Source: Rhodoferax koreense
GTDB lineage: Bacteria > Pseudomonadota > Gammaproteobacteria > Burkholderiales > Burkholderiaceae_C
Length of the DNA stretch: 64,000 nucleotides
Direction: 5' to 3'
Assembly: GCF_001955695.1 (NCBI RefSeq)
Contig: NZ_CP019236.1
Coordinates: 5,456,001 to 5,520,000 of the forward strand
Below are positions 35,362-45,458 of the stretch, one piece after another. Numbering within the stretch: position 1 is the first letter of the stretch; each line of letters opens with the position of its first letter. Below the pieces are notes generated by a model. The model did no database searches and was not told where the DNA came from. It saw only the letters and a list, made by a program, of their open reading frames with translations. Position numbers and translations under genes: made by a program.

Positions 35362-36329
35362 GACCTGACAAAATTTTGTATGTCGACGACGAGCCGATGG
35401 CCCTCAAGTACTTCGAGCGTCTGGTCAGCCCCATCGCACCGGTGCTGACGGCGCTGTCCGTCGAGGAGGGCCAGGCCATCCTGCGCGAGCGTGGCGACGA
35501 AATCGCGGTGCTGATCTCCGACCAGCGCATGCCCACGGCCTATGGCAACGAGTTGCTGCGCTACGCCCGCGACCACCATCCCAGCATGGTGCGCATGCTG
35601 ACCACCGCGTATTCCGAACTCGGCGAAGCCATCGAGGCGATCAACACCGGCGAGATCTACCGCTACATCACCAAGCCGTGGGACCTGGAAAACCTGCGCG
35701 CCGACCTGCGCAACGCGCTGGAGCTGTCCACGCTGCGCAGCGAACGCGACGAGATGCTGCGCGAGAAGCTGGCAGTGCAGCAGCAGCAACTGCTGGCCAG
35801 CCGGGTCTCGCAGCTGGCCACCGTGTGCGCCGGCTTCGTGCAGCCCGACTTCGACGCCGGCCTGCATGCATTCCTCGCCGCCGCCAGCACGGCCGAATGC
35901 CTGGCGCCGGCTATCGACTGGCGCACGATGGACCACGCCGACCTGATGCAGGGCGAGACGCGGCGCAACGTGGCCATCGGCCAGGCTCTGGCCGCCTGGA
36001 AGCCGCGTTTCCAGCAGCCACTCGATACGCCGGCCGCAGCCGCCGCGTCACTGGCGCAGGCGATGCCCGAGCAGGTGACGCTGCAGGAAGGCCGCCCGGT
36101 GATAAATGGCCGCAATCCGTTCGTCTGGCCCCTTGAAGGTGCCGCCGGCGAGTTGCCGCAGCCGGGACAGGTCGCCTGGCTGGCCTGGTTGCTGGCCTGG
36201 GGCAGGCCCGTGCGAATTGAAAAAAGTAACGAAAGCAACTGGACGATTCACCTCGATGAAAGCCCGCCTCCCGCGCTCGGCCCGGACTGGCTGGCGAGAG
36301 ACATCGAAGAACTGCTGCAAGGGCTCTGA
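35358..36329 (+). CDS. phcQ: Response regulator with unrecognised output domain (PhcQ-like)
   Basis: A 323-residue protein: N-terminal receiver domain with acceptor Asp55 (AVLISDQRMPTAYG) and the conserved Lys in YITKPWDLENLRAD, then a helical, possibly coiled linker (about residues 115-150) and a C-terminal part of about 170 residues that matches nothing I know. There is no DNA-binding motif. The position as fourth gene, coupled to phcR by a 4-bp overlap, is that of phcQ, whose product tunes signal output in Ralstonia. The homology of the C-terminal part is untested. Confidence 0.75.
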   Translation: MRPDKILYVDDEPMALKYFERLVSPIAPVLTALSVEEGQAILRERGDEIAVLISDQRMPTAYGNELLRYARDHHPSMVRMLTTAYSELGEAIEAINTGEIYRYITKPWDLENLRADLRNALELSTLRSERDEMLREKLAVQQQQLLASRVSQLATVCAGFVQPDFDAGLHAFLAAASTAECLAPAIDWRTMDHADLMQGETRRNVAIGQALAAWKPRFQQPLDTPAAAAASLAQAMPEQVTLQEGRPVINGRNPFVWPLEGAAGELPQPGQVAWLAWLLAWGRPVRIEKSNESNWTIHLDESPPPALGPDWLARDIEELLQGL

Positions 36330-36421
36330 CGCGACCTGTTACCGGCTGAGACGCGGAGTGGCTTGTCTTGGTCAACATCCGATGAAAAAATGCGTTGAAC
36401 TTTCGTCTACAGGAGCCCCCG

Positions 36422-37024
36422 GTGAGAAAAAAAAGCAGTCCACCACCCGTCGAGGCCGTCCCGACACGCAACGCGGCCAACACCCGTGAGCGCATCCTCG
36501 CCGCCGCGCGCATGCGGTTTTCACAGAACAGTTTCGAGAACGTCGGCACCCGCGAGATCGCGGGCGATGCCGGCGTCGATGCCGCGCTGGTCAACCGCTA
36601 TTTCGGCGGCAAGGAAAACCTGTTCGCCGAAGTCATCGAAGGCGGATTCGTATTGAGCGAAGCCGTGAGCGCCGATGTCGACGCGATCGGCGAAACCCTG
36701 GTACGGCAGGTCCTCGAGCCGCCGTCGGCACGCGGCAAGGGCGGCGAGCCGCCACGCTTCGACGGGCTGAGCGTGCTGCTGCGCGCCACCGGGAATCCGC
36801 CGATCGCGGCCATGGTGGCCGAGCGCTTCCACGCCGAGTTTGTGCGCCCTCTGGCCCGGTTGATCGGCGGGCGCGACGCCGAGTTGCGCGCCACGCTGAT
36901 CGCCTCCCATGTGATCGGCCTGGCCACGATGCGCCACGGCCTGGGCTCGGCGGTGTTGAGCGGCCCGGCGCGAAAGAAAGCCGCCACCCGCGTGGCGGCG
37001 GCCATCCAGGCCTGCGTGCACTGA
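36422..37024 (+). CDS. TetR-family transcriptional regulator
   Basis: A 200-residue regulator with an N-terminal helix-turn-helix (NTRERILAAARMRFSQNSFENVGTREIAGDAG, residues about 20-65) and a helical ligand-binding C-terminal domain. A basic leader (RKKSSPPP) precedes it. The GTG at 36422 is preferred over the upstream ATG at 36395 because AGGAG stands 6-7 nt before it. It lies 92 bp after phcQ and converges on the molybdenum hydroxylase genes. A GTAC-centred palindrome in their promoter is a possible target, but that link is inference. Confidence 0.85.
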   Translation: MRKKSSPPPVEAVPTRNAANTRERILAAARMRFSQNSFENVGTREIAGDAGVDAALVNRYFGGKENLFAEVIEGGFVLSEAVSADVDAIGETLVRQVLEPPSARGKGGEPPRFDGLSVLLRATGNPPIAAMVAERFHAEFVRPLARLIGGRDAELRATLIASHVIGLATMRHGLGSAVLSGPARKKAATRVAAAIQACVH

Positions 37025-37051
37025 CGGCCGGACCGTAACGCCGCGCGGTCT

Positions 37052-39256
37052 TCAGACCGCCTTGGCCGCCTTGGCCAGTTGCTCGGGCTTGGCCGGCAGG
37101 CTGTACAGACGCTTGCCGGTGGCCGCGAACACCGCATTCACGAACGCGGCCCCCACACCCGCCGTGCCAGGCTCGCCGATGCCCCCCGGCGGCTCGGTGC
37201 TGGGCACGATCTCCACATCGATGCGCGGCGCCTCGTTCATGCGCAGCATCGGGTAGTCGTGGAAATTGCTCTGCACGGCGCGCCCCTTGTCGATGGTGAT
37301 CTCGCCATACAGCGCGGCCGTCAATCCGAAGTTGATGCCACCCTGGATCTGCGCGGCCACCGTGTCCGGATTGACGACCGTACCGCAGTCGACCACGCAC
37401 ACCACGCGCTGCACCTTGACCGTGCCGTCGTCGTCCACCGCCACGTCGACCACTTGCGCCAGGTAGGTATCCCACGCGAACATCAGCGCGATGCCGCGGC
37501 CTGAACGCGCCGGCAGCGGCGCCCCCCAGCCCGCGCGTTCGGCCGCGGTCTTCAGCACCTTGGTGGCGCGCGGGTTCTTCGACAGCATGGCCAGCCGGTA
37601 GGCCAGCGGATCCTTGCCGGCCTTGAAAGCCAGTTCGTCCATGAAGCTCTCGAGCACCAGCAGGTTGCGCGTGGGGCCGACGCCGCGCCAGAAGCCGGTG
37701 GGGATGGCGCCGTCCTCGCGCGTGTGTTCGGTGCGCATGTTGGCGATCTCGTACGGGTAGCCCACCGAGCCGTCCACCGCGTCGATGTCGACCTGGTCGG
37801 CCTTGATCCAGCCCGGCGCAAACGTGGCCAGCGTGGACGGGCCCGACAGCTTGTGCACCAGCGCCAACGGGAAACCCTGGGTGTCGAGCGTGGCGGACAC
37901 CTTGTGCGCATACATGCCGCGGAAGATGTCGTGCTGGATGTCCTCCTCGCGCGTCCAGGTCACCTTCAGCGGCACCGGCACCTGCCGTGCGATGGCCACG
38001 GCCTGGTCGATGTAGTCGTGCTCCAGGCGGCGGCCGAAGCCGCCGCCGAGCAGATGGTTGTGCAGCGTGACCTTCTCGGGGGCGAGGCCGAGGATCTTCG
38101 CCGCCGCATCACGCGCGCGGGCCGGCACCTGGGTGCCGACCCAGATGTCGGCGCTGTCCGCGCGCACGTGCACGGTGCAATTCATCGGCTCCATCGGCGC
38201 GTGCGCGAGCAGCGGATTGAAATAGGTGGCCTCGACCTTCTTCGGATCGGCATCGACCATCTTCTGCGCATCACCCTGGTTGCGCGCCACCGCACCGGGG
38301 CGCAACAGCGCGGCCGACACGGTGGCCTGCATCGCGGCCGTGGTGAGCGCGGCGTTGGCGCCCTCGTCCCAGACGATCTCGAGCGCAGCCACGCCCTGGC
38401 GCGCGTACCAGGTGTTGTCGGCCACCACCGCGACGGCGTTGGGTAGCTTCACCACCTGGCGCACGCCAGGCAAGGCCAGCGCCTTGGCATCGTTCACCGA
38501 CTGGAGCCGGCCGCCGAACACCGGTGACGCCGCCACCGATGCGAACAGCATGCCGGGCAACACGGCGTCGATGCCGAAGCGCGCCGTGCCATTGGTCTTG
38601 GCCTGCGTGTCCAGGCGCTTGAGCGGCTTGCCGATCAGCTTGAAGGCGCTGGCCGGCTTGAGGGCGACCTTCTGCGGCGCCGGCAGGCGCGAGGCCGCGG
38701 CCACGAGCTGGCCGTAACGGATGCGCCGGCCGCTGGCCGCATGCACCACCTCGCCATGTTCGGCATGGCAGGCCGCCACCGGGACCTTCCAGCCATCCGC
38801 CGCGGCCTGGACCAGCACCATGCGCGTGGCCGCGCCGGTCTGGCGCATCGGCTCCCACATGGTGCGGATGCTCAGCGAGCCGCCGGTGAACTGGTCGCCG
38901 AACGGCGCGCCGTAGGCCTTGGCATCGGGCGGTGCGGCACGCAGCACCACCCGGTTCATGTCCACCTCCAGTTCCTCGGCCATCAGCGTGGCCAGGGCGG
39001 TGTAGATGCCCTGGCCCATCTCGACCTTGGCCATGGTCAGCGTGACACTGTCGTCGGCGCCGATGGTGATGAAGGCATTGGCCTCGTAGCCTGGCCGGGC
39101 GGCGCTGGCCGCCGCGGCATCCGCAGCATCCGCCAGGGGCCACCAGCCGACCATCAGGCCGCCGCCGACCGCGCCGGAGACCTTGAGGAAGCCACGCCGC
39201 GAGGGCGATGCGCCGGGCGCGGATAAATCGAGCATGTCGCGCAATCCCATGGTCAT
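37052..39256 (-). CDS. Molybdenum hydroxylase large subunit (isoquinoline 1-oxidoreductase beta / aldehyde dehydrogenase type)
   Basis: A 734-residue periplasmic molybdopterin subunit of the xanthine-oxidase family, IorB-like. A twin-arginine signal ([19 protein letters not shown]) lies near residues 17-37, so the folded cofactor-loaded enzyme is exported by Tat. Cofactor-binding phrases include [12 protein letters not shown] and the C-terminal [19 protein letters not shown], whose Glu is the catalytic base. It hydroxylates an aldehyde or N-heterocycle with electrons passing to the Fe-S subunit. ATG at 39256 overlaps the small-subunit stop by 4 bp; an ATG at 39250 is an alternative. No FAD subunit is present, as usual for this type. 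Confidence 0.9.
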   Translation of the reverse strand: MTMGLRDMLDLSAPGASPSRRGFLKVSGAVGGGLMVGWWPLADAADAAAASAARPGYEANAFITIGADDSVTLTMAKVEMGQGIYTALATLMAEELEVDMNRVVLRAAPPDAKAYGAPFGDQFTGGSLSIRTMWEPMRQTGAATRMVLVQAAADGWKVPVAACHAEHGEVVHAASGRRIRYGQLVAAASRLPAPQKVALKPASAFKLIGKPLKRLDTQAKTNGTARFGIDAVLPGMLFASVAASPVFGGRLQSVNDAKALALPGVRQVVKLPNAVAVVADNTWYARQGVAALEIVWDEGANAALTTAAMQATVSAALLRPGAVARNQGDAQKMVDADPKKVEATYFNPLLAHAPMEPMNCTVHVRADSADIWVGTQVPARARDAAAKILGLAPEKVTLHNHLLGGGFGRRLEHDYIDQAVAIARQVPVPLKVTWTREEDIQHDIFRGMYAHKVSATLDTQGFPLALVHKLSGPSTLATFAPGWIKADQVDIDAVDGSVGYPYEIANMRTEHTREDGAIPTGFWRGVGPTRNLLVLESFMDELAFKAGKDPLAYRLAMLSKNPRATKVLKTAAERAGWGAPLPARSGRGIALMFAWDTYLAQVVDVAVDDDGTVKVQRVVCVVDCGTVVNPDTVAAQIQGGINFGLTAALYGEITIDKGRAVQSNFHDYPMLRMNEAPRIDVEIVPSTEPPGGIGEPGTAGVGAAFVNAVFAATGKRLYSLPAKPEQLAKAAKAV

Positions 39257-39723
39257 GCCCCCTTGACCAATGGCGACTGCGCGGCGACCTTGATCGCGGC
39301 ACGGATGCGCGGATAGGTGCCGCAGCGGCAGATGTTGCCGGCCATGGCGCCGTCGATGTCGGCGTCGCTCGGGTTCTTGTTCTTGGCCAGCAGCGCCGCC
39401 GCCGACATGATCTGACCCGACTGGCAGTAGCCGCACTGCACGACTTCGCTGGCGATCCAGGCCGCCTGCGTGGCACGCCCGGCCGGCGTGGCCGACACAC
39501 CCTCGATGGTGGTGATCTTGCGGCCGACCACGGCCGACACCGGCAGCACGCAGGAACGCGTGGCCTCACCGTCCACATGCACGGTGCAGGCGCCGCACAG
39601 CGCCATGCCGCAGCCGAACTTCGTGCCCGTCATGTGGGCCACGTCGCGCAGCACCCAAAGCAGGGGCACGTCATCCGTCACGTCGAAGTCCTGCATTCGA
39701 CCGTTGATTTCAAGTTTCACCAT
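39253..39723 (-). CDS. Molybdenum hydroxylase [2Fe-2S] subunit
   Basis: A 156-residue iron-sulfur protein with two [2Fe-2S] clusters: the plant-ferredoxin site [18 protein letters not shown] plus a later Cys (RSCVLP), and the second site [10 protein letters not shown] with GNICRCGTY. It carries electrons from the molybdenum subunit coded just downstream (4-bp overlap). The start at 39723 begins MVKLEINGR, the family N-terminus. It has no signal and would be co-exported with the Tat-targeted large subunit. Confidence 0.92.
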   Translation of the reverse strand: MVKLEINGRMQDFDVTDDVPLLWVLRDVAHMTGTKFGCGMALCGACTVHVDGEATRSCVLPVSAVVGRKITTIEGVSATPAGRATQAAWIASEVVQCGYCQSGQIMSAAALLAKNKNPSDADIDGAMAGNICRCGTYPRIRAAIKVAAQSPLVKGA

Positions 39724-40091
39724 TTTTTCAACCTGTTCGTGGGGGAGAGGAAATGCCCGGCGAAACACATTTTCCGCGGGCGACTGACGCTCGGCTGCCG
39801 TCTCTTTTGAGTATGAGTGTACGCATTATTTTGTCAATCGAACGGGCGACATGCCGCTTGCACTGGTGCAAGCTACACAAAGCCCCGGCACCCCAAAGGG
39901 CGAGCGCACGGTCATTGCGACATGTAACACCCTGCCCTATACTTTTGAAACATTCGAAACAATCGGTGTTAGGCACGGCATTCCAAGGCCCTGCCCTACC
40001 GATCGGGACTTCTCCAAAAAAGGTGGTCGCGGCATGAATACCACGGTGCAAGCTGAGATTTGCAGGGCGCGCGGCCACGGAGGCCCTTCGA
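39724..40091. other. Intergenic region between the hydroxylase operon and the MHYT kinase
   Basis: These 368 bases hold the hydroxylase promoter. Further right, GCTTGCAC-TG-GTGCAAGC is an inverted repeat with 8-bp arms at 39856-39873. GGTGCAAGCT recurs at 40045-40054, close to the kinase start. No gene is seen. The segment is poorer in GC than its flanks. Confidence 0.6.
39810..39837 (-). promoter_or_regulatory. Promoter of the molybdenum hydroxylase pair with overlapping palindrome
   Basis: On the minus strand a perfect TTGACA (39832-39837) is followed after 16 bp by CATACT (39810-39815). Within it, ATGAGT-GT-ACGCAT (39813-39826) is a near-perfect GTAC-centred palindrome that would block the promoter if bound. 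A TetR-type repressor is the natural candidate. The 5' leader would be about 80 nt. Confidence 0.55.
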
Positions 40092-43000
40092 TTGGCTAGC
40101 AGCTACAACCCCTGGCTCGTGCTGCTGTCGGTGGCCATCGCCATCGTGGCTTCCTACGCGGCGCTCGGCCTGGCCAGGCGCGTGGTTACCAACGAAGAGG
40201 CCACATGGCGCCCGTGGCTGGCCGGCGGTGCGCTGGCCATGGGCTTCGGCATCTGGGCCATGCATTTCATCGGCATGCTGGCGCTGCGGCTGCCGCTGAA
40301 TCCCGGCCTGAGCCTGAGCTACAGCGCGCCGCTGACCTTGGCCTCGATGCTGCCGTCTACCGCGGCTTTCGGGCTCTTGCTCTACATGATCCGGCGCGTG
40401 CGCCAGCCCCATGCCGTCCACATCGCGCTCGGCTCACTGATCCTGGGCGCCGGCATCGGCGGCATGCACTACGCGGGCATGGCGGCGATCGAAATCGCGC
40501 CGGTGCTGCGCTTCGACGTCGGCATGGTGGCGCTGTCCGTGGTGGTGGCGGTGTCGTTCGCCAGCGTCGGCGTTTGGCTCGCCTTCCGCCAGGCCGGCGC
40601 ACGGGCCTCGCACCGCACGCAGGTGCTGGGCGCAGCGGTGATGGGCTGCGCGGTGGCGGCCATGCACTACACCGGCATGGAGGCCGCTCATTTCGCCGAC
40701 AACTGCGTGAGCGTGTCCAGCGCCTGGAGCCTGCCTTCCGACGGCCTGGCCACGGCGGTGAGTGCCGGCGCGTTCCTGATCCTCGGCTTCACCATCCTGA
40801 TCACCGTGATGGACGCGCGGCTCGGCGAGCAGAATTCGCGCCTCATGCAGGACCTGCGCGCGGCCAAGGAACAGGCCGAGGAAGCGGCGCGCGCCAAGAG
40901 CGACTTCCTGGCCAACATGAGCCATGAGATCCGCACGCCGATGAACGCCATCATCGGCATGTCGATGCTGGCGCTGAAGACCGACCTCAACCCGCGCCAG
41001 CGCAACTACGTGGATAAGGTCCATCGATCGGCGAAGGGCCTGCTTGGCATCATCAACGACATCCTCGATTTCTCGAAGATCGACGCCGGCAAGCTGGCGG
41101 TGGAAAACATTCCGTTCAGCCTCGCGGAGGTGCTGGACAACCTGGCCAACCAGGTCGGCTACAAGGCCGAGGACAAAGGGCTGGAGCTGGTCTTCGACGT
41201 GGCCCGCGACGTCCCCGACGCGCTGGTCGGCGACCCACTGCGGCTCGGCCAGGTGCTGATCAACCTGGGCAACAACGCTGTCAAGTTCACCGACCAGGGC
41301 GAGATCACCGTCGCCGTGCGCAAGCTGGGCGGGCCCGGCGCGGATGCGACACTGTCGTTCCAGGTGAAGGACACCGGCATCGGCATGTCGCCGCCTCAGC
41401 TCGAGCGGTTGTTCGCCTCGTTCAGCCAGGCGGACAGCTCGACTTCGCGCAAATACGGCGGCACCGGGCTGGGCCTGGCGATCTGCAAGAGCCTGGTGGA
41501 ACTCATGCACGGCCGGATCGAGGCCTCCAGCCTGCCCGGCAAGGGCTCGAGTTTCCGTTTCGAGCTGCCCTTCGGCCTGCAGGAAGCAACGTCCCAGGCC
41601 GGCCCGGCACGCATGCTGCAGGCCGACGAACTCAGGGGCCGGCGCGCACTCGTGGTGGACGACAACGAAATCGCGCGCACCGTCACCGCGGCCCTGGCGC
41701 GCGACATGGGCCTGGCCGTGGAACTCGCCGACAGCGGCGCCGTGGCGGTCAGGATGGCCAGCGACGCGGCCCGCGCGGGGACGCCCTACGAGCTGCTTTT
41801 TGTCGATTGGAAGATGCCCGGCATGAACGGCGTCGAGGCCTTGCGTCAGTTGCAGAACCAGCGCGTGCGCATCGACGCGGCCAGCATCATGGTCACGGCC
41901 TATGAACGCGATGACGTGATGGACTCGGCCCATGCCGCCGGCGTGTCGCTGCAGGCCGTGCTGACCAAGCCGGTGACCCCTTCGACGCTGCTCGAGACGG
42001 TGGCGGAAGTGCTGGGGCGCTGCCAACCGGGCAAGGCGCGCGGCGGCGAACGGTCGCCCGCCCCGGGCGCGCCGCGCAGCCTGGTCGGCGCCAGGGTGCT
42101 GTTGGTGGAGGACAACCTGCTGAACCAGGAACTGGCCATGGAATTGCTGAGCGACGCGGGCATGCAGGTGGTGCTGGCCCAGAATGGCCGCGACGCGCTG
42201 CACGTGCTGCAAGATGACATCGCCTTCGACGGCATCCTCATGGATTGCCAGATGCCCGTGATGGACGGCTTCGAGGCCACGCGCGCCATCCGCGACGACC
42301 CACGCCTGACCACCATGCCGGTGCTGGCCATGACCGCCAACGCCATGGCCGGCGACCGCGAACGCGTGCTGGCCGTGGGCATGAACGACCACATCTCCAA
42401 ACCCATCGATGTGGACGAGATGTTCAACGTGCTCGCGCGCTGGATCAAACCGCGGCAGCGCCAGCGCGCCGCGCTCGGCATGGCGCCCTCGCCGGCACCG
42501 GCCGCAGCACCACCTGTGCCTGCCGCACCCGCCACATCCGCCGCCCCCGTCGATGGCCGGCCGCTGGACGCACTGCGCACCATCGACACGGCGGCCGGCC
42601 TGCGCCGCACCCAGCAGAACCAAGGCCTATACCGCCGCATGTTGATCAAGTTCGCCGAAGGGCATCGCGACTTCGGCACCGGCTTCGCGGCGGCGGTCGA
42701 ACGCGGCGACATGGCGCTGGCCACGCGCATGGCCCACACGCTGCGCGGCACGGCCGGCACCATCGGCGCCAACGCCGTGTGGCAGGCCGCCACCGAGCTG
42801 GAACTGGCCTGCGACCAGGGCCGCCCCCGTGCGGCGCAACTTGCACTGCTGGCGGTGGTACAGCGCGAACTCGGGCCAGTGCTCGAGGAACTGCGCACGT
42901 GGACAGCGGCCAATGGACCGGCGACACCGCCCGCGGGTGGTGCGGCCGAGGCGAAAGCCGAACTGGCGCGCCTCACGCAGCGACTGCGCACCCTGCTCGT

Positions 43001-43160
43001 CGAATCCGACCCGGAAGCCGTGGCGCTGGTGGCGGCCTTGCGCCGCGCCGCCGCCGGCAGCGCGGCCCAGCAGCCGATCCACGCGATCACCCAGGCCGTG
43101 GACGACTTCCGCTTCGACGAGGCCCTGGAGGCACTCGATCAATGGGGCGGTGCCTCCTAG
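40092..43160 (+). CDS. MHYT-domain hybrid sensor histidine kinase with two receivers and Hpt
   Basis: A 1022-residue phosphorelay protein. Residues 1-235 form a seven-helix MHYT sensor with the motif repeated as MHFIGM (57-62), MHYAGM (125-130) and MHYTGM (191-196); MHYT domains are proposed to bind copper and sense O2, CO or NO. Then a kinase core with His278 ([14 protein letters not shown]) and HATPase, a first receiver ([12 protein letters not shown], about 520-640), a second receiver ([12 protein letters not shown], about 670-790) and a C-terminal Hpt domain with the acceptor His in [10 protein letters not shown]. The start is TTG at 40092, supported by GGAGG 8 nt upstream. No cognate output regulator is adjacent. 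Confidence 0.92.
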   Translation: MASSYNPWLVLLSVAIAIVASYAALGLARRVVTNEEATWRPWLAGGALAMGFGIWAMHFIGMLALRLPLNPGLSLSYSAPLTLASMLPSTAAFGLLLYMIRRVRQPHAVHIALGSLILGAGIGGMHYAGMAAIEIAPVLRFDVGMVALSVVVAVSFASVGVWLAFRQAGARASHRTQVLGAAVMGCAVAAMHYTGMEAAHFADNCVSVSSAWSLPSDGLATAVSAGAFLILGFTILITVMDARLGEQNSRLMQDLRAAKEQAEEAARAKSDFLANMSHEIRTPMNAIIGMSMLALKTDLNPRQRNYVDKVHRSAKGLLGIINDILDFSKIDAGKLAVENIPFSLAEVLDNLANQVGYKAEDKGLELVFDVARDVPDALVGDPLRLGQVLINLGNNAVKFTDQGEITVAVRKLGGPGADATLSFQVKDTGIGMSPPQLERLFASFSQADSSTSRKYGGTGLGLAICKSLVELMHGRIEASSLPGKGSSFRFELPFGLQEATSQAGPARMLQADELRGRRALVVDDNEIARTVTAALARDMGLAVELADSGAVAVRMASDAARAGTPYELLFVDWKMPGMNGVEALRQLQNQRVRIDAASIMVTAYERDDVMDSAHAAGVSLQAVLTKPVTPSTLLETVAEVLGRCQPGKARGGERSPAPGAPRSLVGARVLLVEDNLLNQELAMELLSDAGMQVVLAQNGRDALHVLQDDIAFDGILMDCQMPVMDGFEATRAIRDDPRLTTMPVLAMTANAMAGDRERVLAVGMNDHISKPIDVDEMFNVLARWIKPRQRQRAALGMAPSPAPAAAPPVPAAPATSAAPVDGRPLDALRTIDTAAGLRRTQQNQGLYRRMLIKFAEGHRDFGTGFAAAVERGDMALATRMAHTLRGTAGTIGANAVWQAATELELACDQGRPRAAQLALLAVVQRELGPVLEELRTWTAANGPATPPAGGAAEAKAELARLTQRLRTLLVESDPEAVALVAALRRAAAGSAAQQPIHAITQAVDDFRFDEALEALDQWGGAS

Positions 43161-43167
43161 CCACCTG

Positions 43168-44451
43168 TCAGGGCAGTGGCAGCGGCGGCTGGCCCTTGAC
43201 GGTGAAGCGCGGTTTTTGCGGCAGTGCCGGCTTGCGCGTCTTCACATGGCCCAGCGTGGCCACCACGATGGCCGCGAGCAGGGCAGCGGCACCACCCAGG
43301 CCGATGGCGCTCGTCACCCCGTGGCTGTCGACCGCGATGCCGCCGAGCGCGGCGCCCAATGCGATCGCCACCTGGAAGCCGCTGACCAGCAGCGCCTGTC
43401 CAGCCTCCGGCGCGTCGGGCACGGCTTCCAGCATCCAGCTGGTGAACGCCACCGGGATCAGGCCGAAACCCAGGCCCCAGACCACGACCACCGCCGCACC
43501 CATCGCCAGGCCGCCGGCGCCGCCAGTGAGCACCGCCAGCCCCAGCACGCCGGCGATCAACAGGGCCGCGGACAGTGTCGTCCCGCGCACGCTGCGGGCC
43601 ACGAGGCTGCCGCCGACGAAGGTACCGACGAATCCCGCAACGCCATAGACCAGCAGCAGCACGGTGACCGCGTCCGGCGCCAGGCCGAACACTTGCAGCA
43701 GCAAAGGCTTGAGGTAGGTGAACGCCGCGAAATGGCCGGCAATGAGGAACAGCACGGTGAGCAGCCCGACCTGGGCCATCGGCCGCATCAGCGGCGTGAG
43801 CAGGTCGCGCGGACGGATCGCGCGCGCCGGCGGCATGCGCGGCAACAGCCACATCTGGAACATCAGCACGCCCGCGGCCAGCGCCGCCGTCACGCCGAAG
43901 GCAGCGCGCCAGCCGGCCAGGTTGCCGAGCAGGGCGCCGGCCGGCACGCCGAACACGGTGGCTGCCGAAATGCCGGCCAGCACGATCGACATGGCGCGCG
44001 GCAGCAGCGCCGCCGGTACCAGGTGCGAGGTGGCGCTGGGCGCAAAAGTCCAGAAGCCGCCCACACACAGGCCGAGGAAGAAGCGTGCCACCAGCATCGT
44101 ACCGAAGTTCGGCGCGAAGGCCGCGAGCAGGTTCGACACCACCAGGAGCGCCGACAAAGCGACCAGCACGGCGCGGCGGTCGAGCCGGCCCGACAGCACG
44201 ATCAGCGCCGGCCCGGCCAGCGCCGCGAAGATGCCGGGAATCGTCACCATCAGGCCGGCCGTGCCCTCGGACACGTTCAGCCCCTCGGCGATGTTGGTCA
44301 ACAGCCCGATCGGCATGAATTCGGTGGTGACGGTGGCGAAGGTCCCGACCGCCATGGAAGCCACGGCCAGCCAGGCGGCGCGCGGCGATCGCGCGAAAAG
44401 GGCGTCACCGGTGCCGGCTGGTGCGGCACCTTCGGAAGTTGCAGTGTGCAT
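43168..44451 (-). CDS. MFS efflux transporter (DHA1/AraJ-like)
   Basis: A 427-residue major-facilitator protein with twelve predicted helices. The N-terminal half has the motif-A-like loop LSGRLDRRAVLV between helices 2 and 3 and the RFFLGLCVGGFWTFAP motif of DHA1 drug/sugar exporters. It expels small molecules, identity unknown, at the expense of the proton gradient. It lies 6 nt after the SDR gene in the same operon. The 3' end is only 6 nt from the converging MHYT kinase gene. Confidence 0.9.
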   Translation of the reverse strand: MHTATSEGAAPAGTGDALFARSPRAAWLAVASMAVGTFATVTTEFMPIGLLTNIAEGLNVSEGTAGLMVTIPGIFAALAGPALIVLSGRLDRRAVLVALSALLVVSNLLAAFAPNFGTMLVARFFLGLCVGGFWTFAPSATSHLVPAALLPRAMSIVLAGISAATVFGVPAGALLGNLAGWRAAFGVTAALAAGVLMFQMWLLPRMPPARAIRPRDLLTPLMRPMAQVGLLTVLFLIAGHFAAFTYLKPLLLQVFGLAPDAVTVLLLVYGVAGFVGTFVGGSLVARSVRGTTLSAALLIAGVLGLAVLTGGAGGLAMGAAVVVVWGLGFGLIPVAFTSWMLEAVPDAPEAGQALLVSGFQVAIALGAALGGIAVDSHGVTSAIGLGGAAALLAAIVVATLGHVKTRKPALPQKPRFTVKGQPPLPLP

Positions 44452-44457
44452 CTCGAC

Positions 44458-45222
44458 CTACCAGGGCAATGGATCGTTCATGTGGAAGAAGCCACCGTTG
44501 GGCCCATCGGCCGGCAAGGTGGCCAGGATCACGCTGGTCCGCGCGCCATCGACGACGCTCATCGGCGCGGCGCTGCCGCCCATCGAGGTCTGCACCCAGC
44601 CCGGATGCGCCGAATTGACCTTGACCGCGCTGTCCTTGAGCTCGTAGCCCAGATGCACCGTGTAGGCGTTGAGCGCGGTCTTCGAGCTGTCGTACGCCGT
44701 GGCCTTGGCCTCATAGATGGGCGAGGTGGGATCGGAATGCAGCGTGAGCGAACCGAGGATGCTCGACAGGTTGACGATGCGCCCGGCCGCCGATTTGCGC
44801 AGCAGCGGCAGCAGCAACTGGGTCAGTGCCACCGGGGCGAAGAAATTGGTCTCCAGCGTGTCGCGCAACACGTGTTCGGGCACGTTCGAGGCCGTGTGGG
44901 CCTGCGCCACCCCTGGTTCGCCTTCGAGGTAGACGCCCGCGTTGTTGATCAGGATGTCGAGCCTGCCGGCACGGGACTCGAAATAGGCGAAGGCCTTTTC
45001 CCGGTCGGCGCGCTTGGTGGCATCGAACACGATGGCTTCGGCCTCGACGCCGGCCTCGCGCAATTGCGTCAACGCCTGCTGACCGGCTTCGGCATTGCGC
45101 ACGCCGATCACCGGCAGGATGCCGAGCTGGCCGAGCTGCTTCGCCGTTTCGAAACCGATGCCGCGGTTGCCCCCGGTGATGAAGGCGATCTTCTGGAGCG
45201 ACGGTGGGGAGATGGTGGCCAT
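44458..45222 (-). CDS. Short-chain dehydrogenase/reductase
   Basis: A 254-residue classical SDR. The NADP/NAD site is TGGNRGIG near residues 16-23, the structural NNAG follows (ILINNAGVYLEGE), and the catalytic Tyr-x3-Lys is YDSSK. The nearest relatives by appearance are carbonyl-reductase-like SDRs. First gene of an SDR-MFS pair. The ATG at 45222 is preceded by AAAGGAAAG and matches the family start. The substrate is unknown; the efflux partner suggests a role in handling a reactive carbonyl or quinone. Confidence 0.9.
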   Translation of the reverse strand: MATISPPSLQKIAFITGGNRGIGFETAKQLGQLGILPVIGVRNAEAGQQALTQLREAGVEAEAIVFDATKRADREKAFAYFESRAGRLDILINNAGVYLEGEPGVAQAHTASNVPEHVLRDTLETNFFAPVALTQLLLPLLRKSAAGRIVNLSSILGSLTLHSDPTSPIYEAKATAYDSSKTALNAYTVHLGYELKDSAVKVNSAHPGWVQTSMGGSAAPMSVVDGARTSVILATLPADGPNGGFFHMNDPLPW

Positions 45223-45292
45223 GGTTCTTTCCTTTGACGGAGCGGCACCAGGAGGGCGCCGCGATGGAAAGAATGTAGGTGCGATGCGCCGC

Positions 45293-45328
45293 GGGATAAA
45301 TCCGCCTTTCGGGAATTCATTTATTCCC
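45293..45328. promoter_or_regulatory. Inverted repeat upstream of the SDR-MFS operon
   Basis: GGGATAAAT (45293-45301) and ATTTATTCCC (45319-45328) form nearly perfect arms around an 17-bp centre that itself holds GGGAATTC. It lies 70-106 bp upstream of the SDR start in a 236-bp divergent region shared with coaX. An operator for the SDR-MFS pair is likely. Confidence 0.4.
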
Positions 45329-45458
45329 GTGCGCCAACAATCCGGGGGGCGGCCACCGGCCAGAGCCGGGAACGCCGGTGAAGGCGGCGTCGCGGCGCAC
45401 CGGCGGGTGGGCCTGCCGGTTTGATGATAATGCGCACACGCCAATACGGAGACAAAGG

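Noticed and set aside
39856..40054. GTGCAAGC palindrome and a second GGTGCAAGCT near the MHYT kinase start
   Set aside because: Only a 10-base recurrence, uneven placement and no regulator match; noted in the intergenic entry but not claimed as an operator.
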